A stretch of 43,730 nucleotides of DNA, taken from contig JAEWCF010000064.1 of NCBI GenBank assembly GCA_023390775.1, positions 1 to 43,730 on the forward strand, given 5' to 3'. The translations under genes and the position numbers were made by a program. Numbering within the stretch: the stretch's first letter is position 1; each line of letters begins with the position of its first letter. Positions 15,138 to 23,810 of this stretch are shown piece after piece. A model generated the notes under the pieces. That model was not told the origin of the DNA. It searched no databases and saw only the letters and a list, made by a program, of their open reading frames with translations. Origin of the DNA: Bacteroidota bacterium. Its GTDB lineage: Bacteria > Bacteroidota > Bacteroidia > Flavobacteriales > Flavobacteriaceae.

Positions 15138-17429
15138 ATGAAAGTAACGGTAATTGGCGGCGGCCCGGGCGGGCTCTATTTTTCCATCTTGCTCAAGAAG
15201 GCCGTTCCGCACGCCAATATTGATGTTTTTGAGCGCAACCGCCCCGACGATGCCTTTGGCTTTGGCGTGGTGTTCAGCGATGAGACCCTCAGCGAATTCC
15301 TAACCCGCGACCCGCAGTCCTACGAGCTCATCCGCAGCCGCTTCGCCTATTGGGATGACCTTGACGTGGCCCGCGACGGCGAGGTAGTCCGCATCACCGG
15401 CAACGGCTTTTGCGGATGCTCGAGAAAAACGCTTCTGCAATTGCTGCAGCAACGATGCCGTGAAGAGGGCGTCGGGCTTCACTTTGAACAGGAAGTAAAA
15501 GACCTTAACCAATTTAAGGATAGCGATGTAATAGTCGCCTGCGACGGGCTTAACAGCTCCATCCGCGATGCCCGGAAAGACGCTTTCGGGACGCATATCA
15601 AGCTGCAGCGCAACAAATTTGTCTGGATGGGTTCGACGCGCCCGCTGGATGCTTTTACCTATTTCTTCCGCAACACGCCTTACGGTGCGATGGTCGCCCA
15701 CACCTACCAATACCAGGAAGGCATGAGCACCTGGATCTTCGAGTGCACGCCGGAGACCTGGGAGAAAGCGGGATTCGAGACCTTTGACGAGGCCGACACG
15801 ATAGCCAAAATCTCTGAGCTTTTCAACGAAGAACTCCAGGGCCACCCGCTTATCTCGAACAAGTCGCACTGGCGGCAGTTTCCTACCGTCACCAACCAGA
15901 ATTGGCACTCCGGCAACATTGTCCTGCTGGGCGATGCCAAGGCCACGGCCCACTACTCCATCGGATCGGGAACCAAGCTCGCGATGGAATGCGCCATCGC
16001 CCTTGCCGATTCCATTGCCGAGAACCAAAACGACATCACCGCGGCCTTCGCCTCCTACGAGCAAAAACGCCGAACCCGGGTGGAGATGATCCAGCATGCC
16101 GCCGCCGTCTCGCTCGATTGGTTCGAGAACATGGACCGCCACATGAAACATCCCTTTGGGCAGTTTGCCTTTGGGGTGATGACCCGCGCCAAAAAAGTCA
16201 CATTCGAGAACCTGGCCTTGCGCGACCGCTCGTTTACTGATAGGGTCCTTTTGGAATTCAACCGGCGAAATACCATTGCCAATCACAACCAACCCGCCGC
16301 CTTTGCCCCCTTTCAAATTCGCGGGATGCATCTGCAGAACCGCATCGCCATGGCGCCGATGGAACAGTACCGCGCCGCTGATGGGCTCGTCAACGACTGG
16401 CATCTGGTGCATTACGGCAGCCGCGCGGTCCAGGGCGTCGGGCTCATCTTTACCGAGGCCACCGCGATTGAAAGTGCAGGAAAAATCACTTCAGGATGCC
16501 CATCAATTGAAACTCAGGATCAGGTGGTTGCCTGGAAACGCATCACGGATTTTATCCACGCCGAAAGCAAATCAAAAATCGCGCTGCAACTGGGCCACGC
16601 AGGCCGTAAAACGGGCATGCCGTTGCCGTGGGAAAAAGATCAAATACCCGCGAATGTAGAGCGCATCTCGGCCTCCGCCCTTCCCTATCTTGACTCAATG
16701 GACGCGCCGCGCGAAATGAAGGAACAGGACATGGACCGCATCGACAGACTTTTTGCCAACGCCGCAAGAAATGCAGACGCCGCGGGTTTCGACATGATCG
16801 AATTGCAGGCGCACCACGGGTTTTTGCTGGCCTCGTTCCTGTCGCCGCTTGCCAATAAAAGAACGGATGACTTCGGCGGAAGCGTTGAAAACAGGCTGAA
16901 ATTTCCCCTGCGTATTTTCAAAACCGTCCGCGAACATTTTCCGGTTGAAAAACCCATCGGCGTCAGGATTTCGGCGAGCGATTGGGCCGAGGGAGGCATT
17001 TCGCCCGAAGATGTTATCGCAATCGCGCACGCCTTTAAAGACTCGGGCGCCGACATCATCAGCGTCTCAAGCGGTTATACCCTGGCGAACACCAAATTGC
17101 CAACAGGCCGCATGTGGCAGACCCCACTCTCGGACATGGTGCGCAATTCGGTCAACATCCCGACTGTTACTTCGGGTGCCATCACCGATATCGACCAAAT
17201 CAACACCATAATATTGAACGGCCGCGCCGATATCGTTGCCCTTGGCCGTCCGCTGCTGCTGGATCCGGGATTCGTACGCCGCGCGCAGGCCTACGAGAAT
17301 TTCAGGCCCGACGACATTCCGCAAGGCTACATGGCAGGGACGGCGCATCTTTGGCCGCACGAGCAGTCTTCTCGCCGCGAACAGGAAAACATGAAGCGCG
17401 CGCTCAAACCCGAATCGCATAAAAAGTGA
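15138..17429 (+). CDS. 2-Aminobenzoyl-CoA/salicylyl-CoA-type monooxygenase fused to Old Yellow Enzyme domain
   Basis: 763 residues. Residues ~1-370 form an FAD aromatic hydroxylase (GGGPGGLYFS at the start; LLGDAKATAHYSIGSGTKLA as the second FAD motif). Residues ~385-740 form an Old Yellow Enzyme-type flavin oxidoreductase (NRIAMAPMEQY, LQLGHAGRKTG, and AHHGFLLASFLSP then DDFGGSVENR). The architecture is that of 2-aminobenzoyl-CoA monooxygenase/reductase of Azoarcus evansii and of enzymes named bifunctional salicylyl-CoA 5-hydroxylase/oxidoreductase. It would hydroxylate C5 of an aryl-CoA ester made by the ligase at 18303. Whether the OYE half also reduces the ring here is unclear, because a gentisate-type ring-cleavage enzyme follows and needs an aromatic substrate. 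Its stop overlaps the next start by one base. Confidence 0.9.
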   Translation: MKVTVIGGGPGGLYFSILLKKAVPHANIDVFERNRPDDAFGFGVVFSDETLSEFLTRDPQSYELIRSRFAYWDDLDVARDGEVVRITGNGFCGCSRKTLLQLLQQRCREEGVGLHFEQEVKDLNQFKDSDVIVACDGLNSSIRDARKDAFGTHIKLQRNKFVWMGSTRPLDAFTYFFRNTPYGAMVAHTYQYQEGMSTWIFECTPETWEKAGFETFDEADTIAKISELFNEELQGHPLISNKSHWRQFPTVTNQNWHSGNIVLLGDAKATAHYSIGSGTKLAMECAIALADSIAENQNDITAAFASYEQKRRTRVEMIQHAAAVSLDWFENMDRHMKHPFGQFAFGVMTRAKKVTFENLALRDRSFTDRVLLEFNRRNTIANHNQPAAFAPFQIRGMHLQNRIAMAPMEQYRAADGLVNDWHLVHYGSRAVQGVGLIFTEATAIESAGKITSGCPSIETQDQVVAWKRITDFIHAESKSKIALQLGHAGRKTGMPLPWEKDQIPANVERISASALPYLDSMDAPREMKEQDMDRIDRLFANAARNADAAGFDMIELQAHHGFLLASFLSPLANKRTDDFGGSVENRLKFPLRIFKTVREHFPVEKPIGVRISASDWAEGGISPEDVIAIAHAFKDSGADIISVSSGYTLANTKLPTGRMWQTPLSDMVRNSVNIPTVTSGAITDIDQINTIILNGRADIVALGRPLLLDPGFVRRAQAYENFRPDDIPQGYMAGTAHLWPHEQSSRREQENMKRALKPESHKK

Positions 17430-18301
17430 TGAAGATTCTGCTGTTCCTGATCGGCTTTTGCGCATCGGCACAGACCGTCCCCATCAAGGGCGGCGTCCTG
17501 CATTACCGCGATTTTGGTACCGGCGAAGCCCTTTTGGTGATCAATGGCGGGCCCGGAATGTCCAGCGAAGGATTTGTACCGCTCGCCGAAAAGCTCGCCT
17601 TTTACCAACGCGTCATCCTGTTCGACCAGCGCGGCACGGGGCAATCCAAACTTGACGTCATCGATTCTAATAGCGTCACGATGGAACTTATGGTGCGCGA
17701 TATAGAGGCGCTTCGGGAGCATTTGCAGATCGAAAAATGGAATATCCTCGGCCATTCCTTCGGCGGCATGCTCGCGGCCCATTACGCGGACCGGCATCCG
17801 CAGCGGATCGGAAAACTGATCATGAGTTCTTCCGGAGGCATCGATCTCGGTCTGAACGGTTATGTACAGGAGGAAATAGACAAAAAACTTGGCAAGACGG
17901 GCCGTGACTCGCTACATTACTGGACCGCGCGTCTCGATCAGGGCGAAAACGCGCGAAAAGGACGGGCACGCGCCCTGGCACCGGCCTATGTTTACAAAAG
18001 GGAAAACGCGCCCATCATCGCCAACAGGCTGACCCAGGCCAATCCGCAGGTCAACGCGCTGGTGTGGCAGGATCTGCGGCGCATCGGTTTCGATCACAGC
18101 CAATCCTTCAGGCATTTCACTTCGCCCGTGCTGGTGATCCAGGGCAAGAACGATATTTTGAAAATCTCCACGGCGCAGGCAATCGCATCGGCTTTCCCAA
18201 AATCCGAACTTGTCCTGCTCGACAAATGCGGCCATTACGGCTGGCTGGACCGTCCCGATTCCTTTTTTCCGGCCATTGAAAAGTTCCTAAAAACCAACTG
18301 A
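17429..18301 (+). CDS. Exported alpha/beta hydrolase, proline-iminopeptidase-like
   Basis: 290 residues from the ATG at 17429 (a GTG three bases earlier is rejected). Residues 1-15 are a signal peptide (MKILLFLIGFCASAQ). The mature part is an alpha/beta hydrolase with the oxyanion segment INGGPGMSS typical of the proline iminopeptidase branch, nucleophile Ser110 in LGHSFGGM, Asp242 in QGKNDIL and His269 in DKCGHYGW. It likely works in the periplasm as an esterase or aminopeptidase. Its start overlaps the monooxygenase stop and the CoA-ligase gene begins one base after its stop, so it belongs to the catabolic operon. It may release an aromatic acid from an ester or amide before uptake, but the substrate is not known. 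Confidence 0.85.
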   Translation: MKILLFLIGFCASAQTVPIKGGVLHYRDFGTGEALLVINGGPGMSSEGFVPLAEKLAFYQRVILFDQRGTGQSKLDVIDSNSVTMELMVRDIEALREHLQIEKWNILGHSFGGMLAAHYADRHPQRIGKLIMSSSGGIDLGLNGYVQEEIDKKLGKTGRDSLHYWTARLDQGENARKGRARALAPAYVYKRENAPIIANRLTQANPQVNALVWQDLRRIGFDHSQSFRHFTSPVLVIQGKNDILKISTAQAIASAFPKSELVLLDKCGHYGWLDRPDSFFPAIEKFLKTN

Positions 18302-18302
18302 T

Positions 18303-19901
18303 ATGCGTTACCAGGATAATTTTGCCCACGACAACCTTCCGGACCAAAACCTGATGCCTGAGTGCTTTTTCCCCGAAGGATTCGATTTTCCGCAGCAGAT
18401 GAACTGCGCGTGGGATCTGCTCGACCGCCACATCGAGTCCGGCGACGGCGATCGAGTGGCCATCCGCACCTTCGAGATGCAGTGGACCTACCGCGAACTG
18501 TTTGAGAAAGCCAACCGGATCGCGCACGTCCTGGTGGACGACATGAGGCTCGTGCCGGGAAATCGGGTATTGATCCGCTCGGCGAACAACCCGATGATGG
18601 TCGCCTGCTGGTTTGCCGTGATCAAGGCCGGCGGCGTGGTGGTAGCAACGATGCCGCTTCTGCGCGAAAAGGAACTCGCGACGATGATCGGCTGCGCGAA
18701 CATCACCCATGCGCTCTGCGATTACCGCCTCGAGGAAGCGCTCGTGAATTGCGGCGCCGCTCCCGAGCATACGTTGACTTTTGACGGCGAGGGCAAATCC
18801 GGCTCAAATCTCGAAAGGCTGATGCGCGACAACCCTTCCACATTTAAGAACTTCGATTCAACGGCAGATACCGTTTGCCTGATCGGGTTTACCTCGGGGA
18901 CAACGGGGCTCCCGAAGATGACCGCGCACTACCACCGCGATGTGCTGCTCATTTGCCGCGCGTTCCCGCCGTATGCGCTCCAGCCCACGCCCGACGACAT
19001 TTTTACCGGCAGCCCGCCGCTTGGGTTCACCTTTGGGCTTGGCGGATTGGTGTTGTTTCCCTTTTATTTTGGCGCGTCGACTTTCCTGATTGAAAAACCC
19101 ACGCCGGAACTGCTTCTGAAGGCCATTCAGCAATTCCAAATCACGACGTGTTTTACGGCCCCGACGGCCTGGCGCGTCATCACCACCTTGGTAGCCGATT
19201 ATGATATCTCGTCGCTGCGCAAATGCGTCTCGGCCGGTGAAACGCTGCCTGCGAAGGTTTGGCAGGACTGGTTCGATGCGACGGGGCTGAAGATCATCGA
19301 CGGGATCGGCTCGACCGAAATGCTGCACATCTTCATCTCGAACAACGAGGAATTCATGAAAAAAGGCACAACCGGAAAACCCGTTTTTGGCTATGAGGCG
19401 AAGATCATCGACGAAAACGGAAACGATGTTCCCGACGATACGCCCGGGCGCCTGGCCGTTCGCGGGATAACAGGCTGCAAATACCTGGCGCGCGAGGAGA
19501 AACAGCGCGAGTACGTTGAAAATGGCTGGAACATTACTGGCGACATCTTCAAACGCGACACCGAAGGCTATTTTTGCTTCGTGGCGCGCGGCGATGACAT
19601 GATCATCTCGTCCGGTTACAATATCGGCGCGGTGGAAGTGGAAAGCGTGCTCCTCACCCATCCGGACATCGCCGAATGTGCGGTCACCGGCTGCCCCGAC
19701 GAGGAGCGTGGGATGTTGGTTTGCGCGCATATCGTTTTAAAAGAAAAGAACAAGGCTTCGGAGGAAACGGCCCGCTCGATCCAGGATTGGTTCAAGCTCA
19801 ATGCGGCGCCGTACAAGTATCCGCGGAAAATAGATTTCGTATCGGAACTGCCCAAGACCGAGACGGGGAAAATACAGCGATTTAAATTAAAGCAATCATG
19901 A
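18303..19901 (+). CDS. Aryl-CoA ligase, 2-aminobenzoate/benzoate-CoA ligase family
   Basis: 532 residues. The N-terminal pattern DNFAHDNLPDQNLMPE then MNCAWDLLDRH resembles 2-aminobenzoate-CoA and benzoate-CoA ligases. ANL motifs are present: FTSGTTGLPKMTAHYH (phosphate loop), DGIGSTEMLHIF (adenylate motif) and the C-terminal lysine in KTETGKIQRFKLKQS. It would activate an aromatic acid, most plausibly anthranilate or salicylate, to its CoA thioester for the monooxygenase at 15138. It sits one base after the alpha/beta hydrolase and overlaps the thioesterase start by 4 bp (ATGA). Substrate choice cannot be settled from sequence alone. Confidence 0.88.
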   Translation: MRYQDNFAHDNLPDQNLMPECFFPEGFDFPQQMNCAWDLLDRHIESGDGDRVAIRTFEMQWTYRELFEKANRIAHVLVDDMRLVPGNRVLIRSANNPMMVACWFAVIKAGGVVVATMPLLREKELATMIGCANITHALCDYRLEEALVNCGAAPEHTLTFDGEGKSGSNLERLMRDNPSTFKNFDSTADTVCLIGFTSGTTGLPKMTAHYHRDVLLICRAFPPYALQPTPDDIFTGSPPLGFTFGLGGLVLFPFYFGASTFLIEKPTPELLLKAIQQFQITTCFTAPTAWRVITTLVADYDISSLRKCVSAGETLPAKVWQDWFDATGLKIIDGIGSTEMLHIFISNNEEFMKKGTTGKPVFGYEAKIIDENGNDVPDDTPGRLAVRGITGCKYLAREEKQREYVENGWNITGDIFKRDTEGYFCFVARGDDMIISSGYNIGAVEVESVLLTHPDIAECAVTGCPDEERGMLVCAHIVLKEKNKASEETARSIQDWFKLNAAPYKYPRKIDFVSELPKTETGKIQRFKLKQS

Positions 19902-20317
19902 TGTTTACCAAACGTGAAACGGTGAAATTCAGACACGTGGACTTTGCCGGTATCGTCTTCTACCCCCGATTCCTTGAAATGCTGAATGACCTTGTCGAGG
20001 ACTGGTTTGCGGAAGCTCTCGACCGACCTTTTAGCAAAATCCATGAAACACACGGGATTCCCACCGTTGACCTGAAGGTTAAATTCAAAAATGCGGCACG
20101 CATCGGGGATGAGTTGCACAAGGCGCTCTGGGTGAATTCGCTTGGCGGATCGTCAATGACCTGCGGGTTCGAGTTCACTAAGGATTCGGGCGAGGTTTGC
20201 CTGCAAGGCGAGGTCACGCTGGTCAATGTGGCAATTTCGAAGGAATCGGGAAACATCAAATCGGAACCGTTTGACGATGCGACGCGCGAAAAGATCATCC
20301 GGTACCAAAAATCCTGA
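19898..20317 (+). CDS. Acyl-CoA thioesterase, 4-hydroxybenzoyl-CoA thioesterase family
   Basis: 139 residues, hot-dog fold. The segment FRHVDFAGIVFYPRFLEM carries the catalytic Asp15 and the pattern typical of 4-hydroxybenzoyl-CoA and YbgC-type thioesterases. It would hydrolyse the 5-hydroxylated aryl-CoA to the free acid before ring cleavage. The ATG at 19898 overlaps the ligase stop (ATGA); a second ATG follows at 19901. It is then separated by 41 bp from the nitrilase gene, the largest gap in this part of the cluster, where a TAACTTTA box at 20333-20340 may be a weak internal promoter. Confidence 0.87.
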   Translation: MMFTKRETVKFRHVDFAGIVFYPRFLEMLNDLVEDWFAEALDRPFSKIHETHGIPTVDLKVKFKNAARIGDELHKALWVNSLGGSSMTCGFEFTKDSGEVCLQGEVTLVNVAISKESGNIKSEPFDDATREKIIRYQKS

Positions 20318-20358
20318 TTCGGGAAATTTGAGTAACTTTAACCGCCTAAGCCAAAATC

Positions 20359-21354
20359 ATGGAAATCCCTAAGTTCAAAGCCGCCGCCGTCCAGACCGCA
20401 CCGGTTTTCCTCAACGTTCCCAGGACGATCGAAAAAGCCGTTTCGTTTATCAGGGAGGCTGCGCTCAACGGCGCCGACCTGGTCGCCTTTCCGGAGGTTT
20501 TTGTGGCGGGTTACCCCTATTGGAATTGGATCATGACGCCCGTCCAGGGCAGCCGCTGGTACGAGGAACTCTATAAAAATTCCATTTCGGTTCCCGGTCC
20601 CGAGACCGAAGAACTCTGCCGCGCCGCCCAAGAATTCAATTGCCACGTAGTCATCGGCGTGAACGAACGCGGCACGAGCTTTGGTGAAATTTACAACACC
20701 AACCTGATCATCGATAACTCGGGCAACCTGATCGGAATCCATAGAAAATTGGTGCCTACGTGGGCCGAGAAATTGACCTGGACTTCCGGAGACGGCTCGT
20801 CATTAAAGGTTTACGACACCGAAATCGGACCCATCGGGACACTGGCGTGCGGCGAGAACACCAACACCCTGGCGCGTTTCACATTGCTGTCCCAGGGCGA
20901 ACTCATCCACATCGCCAATTACATCTCGCTACCCGTTGCCCCGCCCGATTACGACATGGCCGAGGCAATCCGGATCAGGGCCGCCGCGCATTCCTTTGAA
21001 GGGAAATTGTTCACCATCGTCTCCTGTTCGACCATTTCGGACGAAATCATCCAGGCGATGGAGGCCGACGTGCCCAATGCCCGCGAATTGCTGACGCGCA
21101 AGAGTTCGGCGTTTTCGGGAATCATCGGACCGAACGGGGCCGTCGTGGGAGCCCCGCTGATTGATGAGGAAGGCATCGTCTACGCCGAAATCGACCTCTC
21201 GAAATGCATTCAGCCCAAGCAGATGCACGACATTTTGGGCCACTACAACCGCTTCGACATTTTTGACCTGCGCGTCAATGTCGCGCCAACTAGAAAAATT
21301 ACACTGGTCAACAGCCACGAGGAATTCCATCGTGTGGGCCGTGAAACCGAATAA
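20359..21354 (+). CDS. Nitrilase-superfamily carbon-nitrogen hydrolase
   Basis: 331 residues, the full length of a branch-1 nitrilase. The Glu-Lys-Cys triad is complete: Glu46 in AFPEVFVAGYP, Lys130 in IHRKLVPTW and Cys164 in TLACGENTNTLARF. In many nitrilases the last motif is CWEN, here CGEN. Members hydrolyse nitriles and some act on amides. In this operon it lies between a thioesterase and a gentisate-type dioxygenase. I infer that it may deamidate maleamate-type intermediates left after cleavage of an amino-substituted ring; the alternative is an aromatic nitrile feeding the pathway from the top. It ends two bases before the dioxygenase gene. Confidence 0.88.
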   Translation: MEIPKFKAAAVQTAPVFLNVPRTIEKAVSFIREAALNGADLVAFPEVFVAGYPYWNWIMTPVQGSRWYEELYKNSISVPGPETEELCRAAQEFNCHVVIGVNERGTSFGEIYNTNLIIDNSGNLIGIHRKLVPTWAEKLTWTSGDGSSLKVYDTEIGPIGTLACGENTNTLARFTLLSQGELIHIANYISLPVAPPDYDMAEAIRIRAAAHSFEGKLFTIVSCSTISDEIIQAMEADVPNARELLTRKSSAFSGIIGPNGAVVGAPLIDEEGIVYAEIDLSKCIQPKQMHDILGHYNRFDIFDLRVNVAPTRKITLVNSHEEFHRVGRETE

Positions 21355-21356
21355 TT

Positions 21357-22463
21357 ATGGAAGGAAAATTCAGCGATGACGTCATTGGCAGGGCGCGCGT
21401 AAAGGACACGCCGGAACTCGAGGCCTACTATCGCGAACTTGCAAACCTGGGAGCAGGAGCTCTCTGGACCGTGGCCAACGACATCGAGCCGTGGGAACCG
21501 CGAAGCACCTCTGTGCCGATGCTCTGGAAGTATGATGATCTTCGGGAATTGGTCTTGAAATCTTCGGAACTCGTCACACCCGAACAGGCCGGACGCCGCG
21601 TGGTCTATCTCGTGAACGATAACCGAAAGGACGTGAGCGCCGCCGTGGGTTGGCTCTACACCGGAATCCAGGTGACGCGGCCCGGGGAGAGTACTTCGGC
21701 GCACCGGCACAAGGCTTCGGCATTGCGCTTTATCATGGAAGGCGAAGGCGGATACACCGTGGTGGACGGCAACAAGATCACTTTCGAGGTCAACGACTTC
21801 GTGATCACCCCCAATTCTACCTGGCACGAGCACGGCGTAGCCCCCGATGGCAAGACCTGTATCTGGCAGGACGGGCTGGACATTCCTCTGGTCAATGCGC
21901 TCGAGGCCAATGATTATGCGGTTTTTGACGGAAAGCAACCGCTTGGCCCACCGGTCAACCAATCGCCGATGTCATTTGGAGCGCCGGGCGTTCTTCGTGC
22001 CGATCTCAAATGGGACAAGCCGTATTCGCCGCTGTTCAAATATTCCTGGAAGCAGGTTTACCCTGCCCTTCTCGAGGGTGCCAAGGTCAATGAGGATTCG
22101 CCTTATGACGGCATCCTGATGCACTACATCAACCCGGCAACGGGCGGCCACGTCATGCAGACCATGGGCGCCTCGATGCAGTTGCTGAGACCCGGATTCA
22201 AAGGCAAGGCGCACCGCCATACCGGCTCATTCGTGTATCAATGCGCCAAGGGCAAAGGCTACAGCATCATCAGCGGCAAGCGATACGATTGGAAGGAACG
22301 CGACATCTTTTGCATCCCCTCTTGGGCATGGCACGAGCACGTGAACCTTTCGGAGAGCGAGGATGCGTGCCTGTTCTCCTTCCACGATTTGCCGGTGATC
22401 GAAAAACTCGGGCTCTACCAGGAGCGCCAAATGGATGAAAACAACGGATTCCAAACCACCTGA
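21357..22463 (+). CDS. Gentisate 1,2-dioxygenase-type bicupin ring-cleavage enzyme
   Basis: 368 residues, two cupin domains. The first has SAHRHKASALRFIMEGEG and NSTWHEHG, the second KAHRHTGSFVYQ and PSWAWHEHVN; this spacing and wording match gentisate 1,2-dioxygenases, which use one Fe(II) per subunit to cleave the ring between the carboxyl-bearing carbon and its hydroxyl-bearing neighbour. If the substrate is gentisate the product is maleylpyruvate. If it is 5-hydroxyanthranilate the same cleavage would give maleamoylpyruvate. No maleylpyruvate isomerase gene is present in the cluster. The stop overlaps the next start by one base. Confidence 0.9.
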   Translation: MEGKFSDDVIGRARVKDTPELEAYYRELANLGAGALWTVANDIEPWEPRSTSVPMLWKYDDLRELVLKSSELVTPEQAGRRVVYLVNDNRKDVSAAVGWLYTGIQVTRPGESTSAHRHKASALRFIMEGEGGYTVVDGNKITFEVNDFVITPNSTWHEHGVAPDGKTCIWQDGLDIPLVNALEANDYAVFDGKQPLGPPVNQSPMSFGAPGVLRADLKWDKPYSPLFKYSWKQVYPALLEGAKVNEDSPYDGILMHYINPATGGHVMQTMGASMQLLRPGFKGKAHRHTGSFVYQCAKGKGYSIISGKRYDWKERDIFCIPSWAWHEHVNLSESEDACLFSFHDLPVIEKLGLYQERQMDENNGFQTT

Positions 22464-22648
22464 TGCGACCGGAAAAACTCAAATTGCTTTTCGGGCTGGC
22501 GCTCTGCGTGGGATTCATCGCGCTGGGCATTTATTTGCTGTCGCACCCAAAACCGATCGCAAAGACCATTGGCGGGGCGAACATCGCGTTTTTCTCGCTG
22601 GTGCTCGCCGCTGCCCTTTTTAAAATGATCAAATCAAAAAAAGAATGA
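22463..22648 (+). CDS. Small membrane protein in the catabolic operon
   Basis: 61 residues with two predicted transmembrane helices (LLFGLALCVGFIALGIYLL and IAFFSLVLAAALFKMI) joined by a short loop, and a basic tail KSKKE. I do not recognise the family. Its start overlaps the dioxygenase stop (TGATG) and its stop overlaps the next start (ATGA), so it is translationally coupled on both sides and very likely expressed. It may be a passenger gene, or may anchor pathway enzymes at the membrane. Confidence 0.75.
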   Translation: MRPEKLKLLFGLALCVGFIALGIYLLSHPKPIAKTIGGANIAFFSLVLAAALFKMIKSKKE

Positions 22649-23559
22649 AATTAGCCACTTATTCGCTTGAGGAAAAACAACATTTGGGCGTAGTCCAGCC
22701 GGGATTGATGGTCCAGCTCTGGAAACTCGGCGAGAAGACCAACCAGCAGTTTCCCGATTCGATGCTGGAACTTATCGATGCCGGACAGCCGATGCTCGAC
22801 GCGATCTCGAACGCCATCAGGACGGCCAATGAAAATATTTTGGCGAGCTGCTCGCTTCCGCTTAAGGAGGTGAAGCTGCTGGCTCCGATCCCAAAACCGC
22901 GCAAGAACATCATCGGGATCGGTCTCAATTATACCGAGCACGTGGCCGAGAGCGCGCGCGCCCTGGACACGAGCAATCAACTGCCGGACAAGCCTGTAAT
23001 TTTCTCGAAGCCCCCGACGGCCGTCACAGGAACCAATACCGATATATTGCATAATACCCAATTGACGCAACAGCTTGACTGGGAAGTGGAACTCGCGGTG
23101 ATCATTGGTAAGAAAGGTAAGTATGTCAAGCGCGAGGATGCGCTCGATTACGTTTTTGGCTATACGGTGATCAATGATATTTCTGCAAGGGATTGCAGGC
23201 GTGCCGGGCAATGGATCGTCTCCAAGGGTCAGGATACCTTTGCCCCGATGGGCCCCGTCCTTGTGACCGCCGACGAGATTGCCGATCCGCACAACCTGGA
23301 CCTGCACCTCAAACTGAACGGACGGGAAATGCAACGCTCCAACACCAAATTCATGCTCTTCAACATCAACGAACTCATCGAAGACCTTTCGACCGTGTTT
23401 ACCCTCGAGCCCGGCGACATCATTGCCACGGGAACGCCCGCCGGCGTTGGAGCGGGCCGCGACCCACAGCAATGGATGTGGGACGGTGACATTGTCGAGG
23501 CGACGGTTGAGGGGATTGGGACAATTACGAACAGAGTTCGATCAATCAATAATGAATAA
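22645..23559 (+). CDS. Fumarylacetoacetate hydrolase-family protein (acylpyruvate hydrolase)
   Basis: 304 residues. The C-terminal FAH domain is clear: IIGIGLNYTEHVAES, the metal ligands in DWEVELAVIIGKKGKY, NDISARDCRRAGQW, GPVLVTADEIADP and PGDIIATGTPAGVGAGR. Family members cleave C-C bonds in beta-diketo acids. In a gentisate-type route this one would hydrolyse maleylpyruvate or fumarylpyruvate, or their amide analogues, to pyruvate plus a C4 acid. With no maleylpyruvate isomerase but a maleate isomerase encoded downstream, I infer that it acts on the cis compound. The last codons run into a 7-bp repeat array, so the C-terminal INNE may be repeat-derived. Confidence 0.9.
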   Translation: MKLATYSLEEKQHLGVVQPGLMVQLWKLGEKTNQQFPDSMLELIDAGQPMLDAISNAIRTANENILASCSLPLKEVKLLAPIPKPRKNIIGIGLNYTEHVAESARALDTSNQLPDKPVIFSKPPTAVTGTNTDILHNTQLTQQLDWEVELAVIIGKKGKYVKREDALDYVFGYTVINDISARDCRRAGQWIVSKGQDTFAPMGPVLVTADEIADPHNLDLHLKLNGREMQRSNTKFMLFNINELIEDLSTVFTLEPGDIIATGTPAGVGAGRDPQQWMWDGDIVEATVEGIGTITNRVRSINNE

Positions 23560-23607
23560 TTAATAATTAATAGTTGGTTGTGAGTAGTGAGTCATGAGTT
23601 TTGGGTT
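23548..23607. repeat. Heptad repeat tract at the 3' end of the FAH gene
   Basis: AATAATG, AATAATT, AATAATT at 23548-23568, then after a short break GTGAGTA, GTGAGTC, ATGAGTT, TTGGGTT at 23580-23607. The unit sequence drifts but the 7-bp spacing is kept. The first units overlap the last codons and stop of the FAH gene. Confidence 0.55.
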
Positions 23608-23701
23608 TCTTAGAATGGTGACCTGCACACTTAACGACATACAACTTTATAACTTTCGTTTGTCATTTGACGCGCGACAATCGTCAGGCGCAAGCCTTGC
23701 G

Positions 23702-23744
23702 TTAGGGATGGCAGCGGCACCGCAGGTACAGCGTACAGCCCGAC
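23702..23744 (+). repeat. Dispersed hairpin repeat element, copy 2 (short form)
   Basis: Left flank TTAGGGATGGCAGCGGCA followed almost at once by right flank GTACAGCGTACAGCCCGACG. The variable stem-loop seen in the other three copies is nearly absent, so this looks like an internally deleted copy. It lies in the 251-bp gap before the maleate isomerase gene. Confidence 0.6.
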
Positions 23745-23810
23745 GGCGCGAAAAAAGTCAAAATAATAGGTTCAGGCTGTTGCGCCGGAACGCCCAAAAA
23801 AAGAAAAACC

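Noticed and set aside
23560..23810. Extra gene between the FAH and maleate isomerase genes
   Set aside because: Frames here run through repeats and have no conserved look; the region is explained by the heptad tract and the dispersed element.
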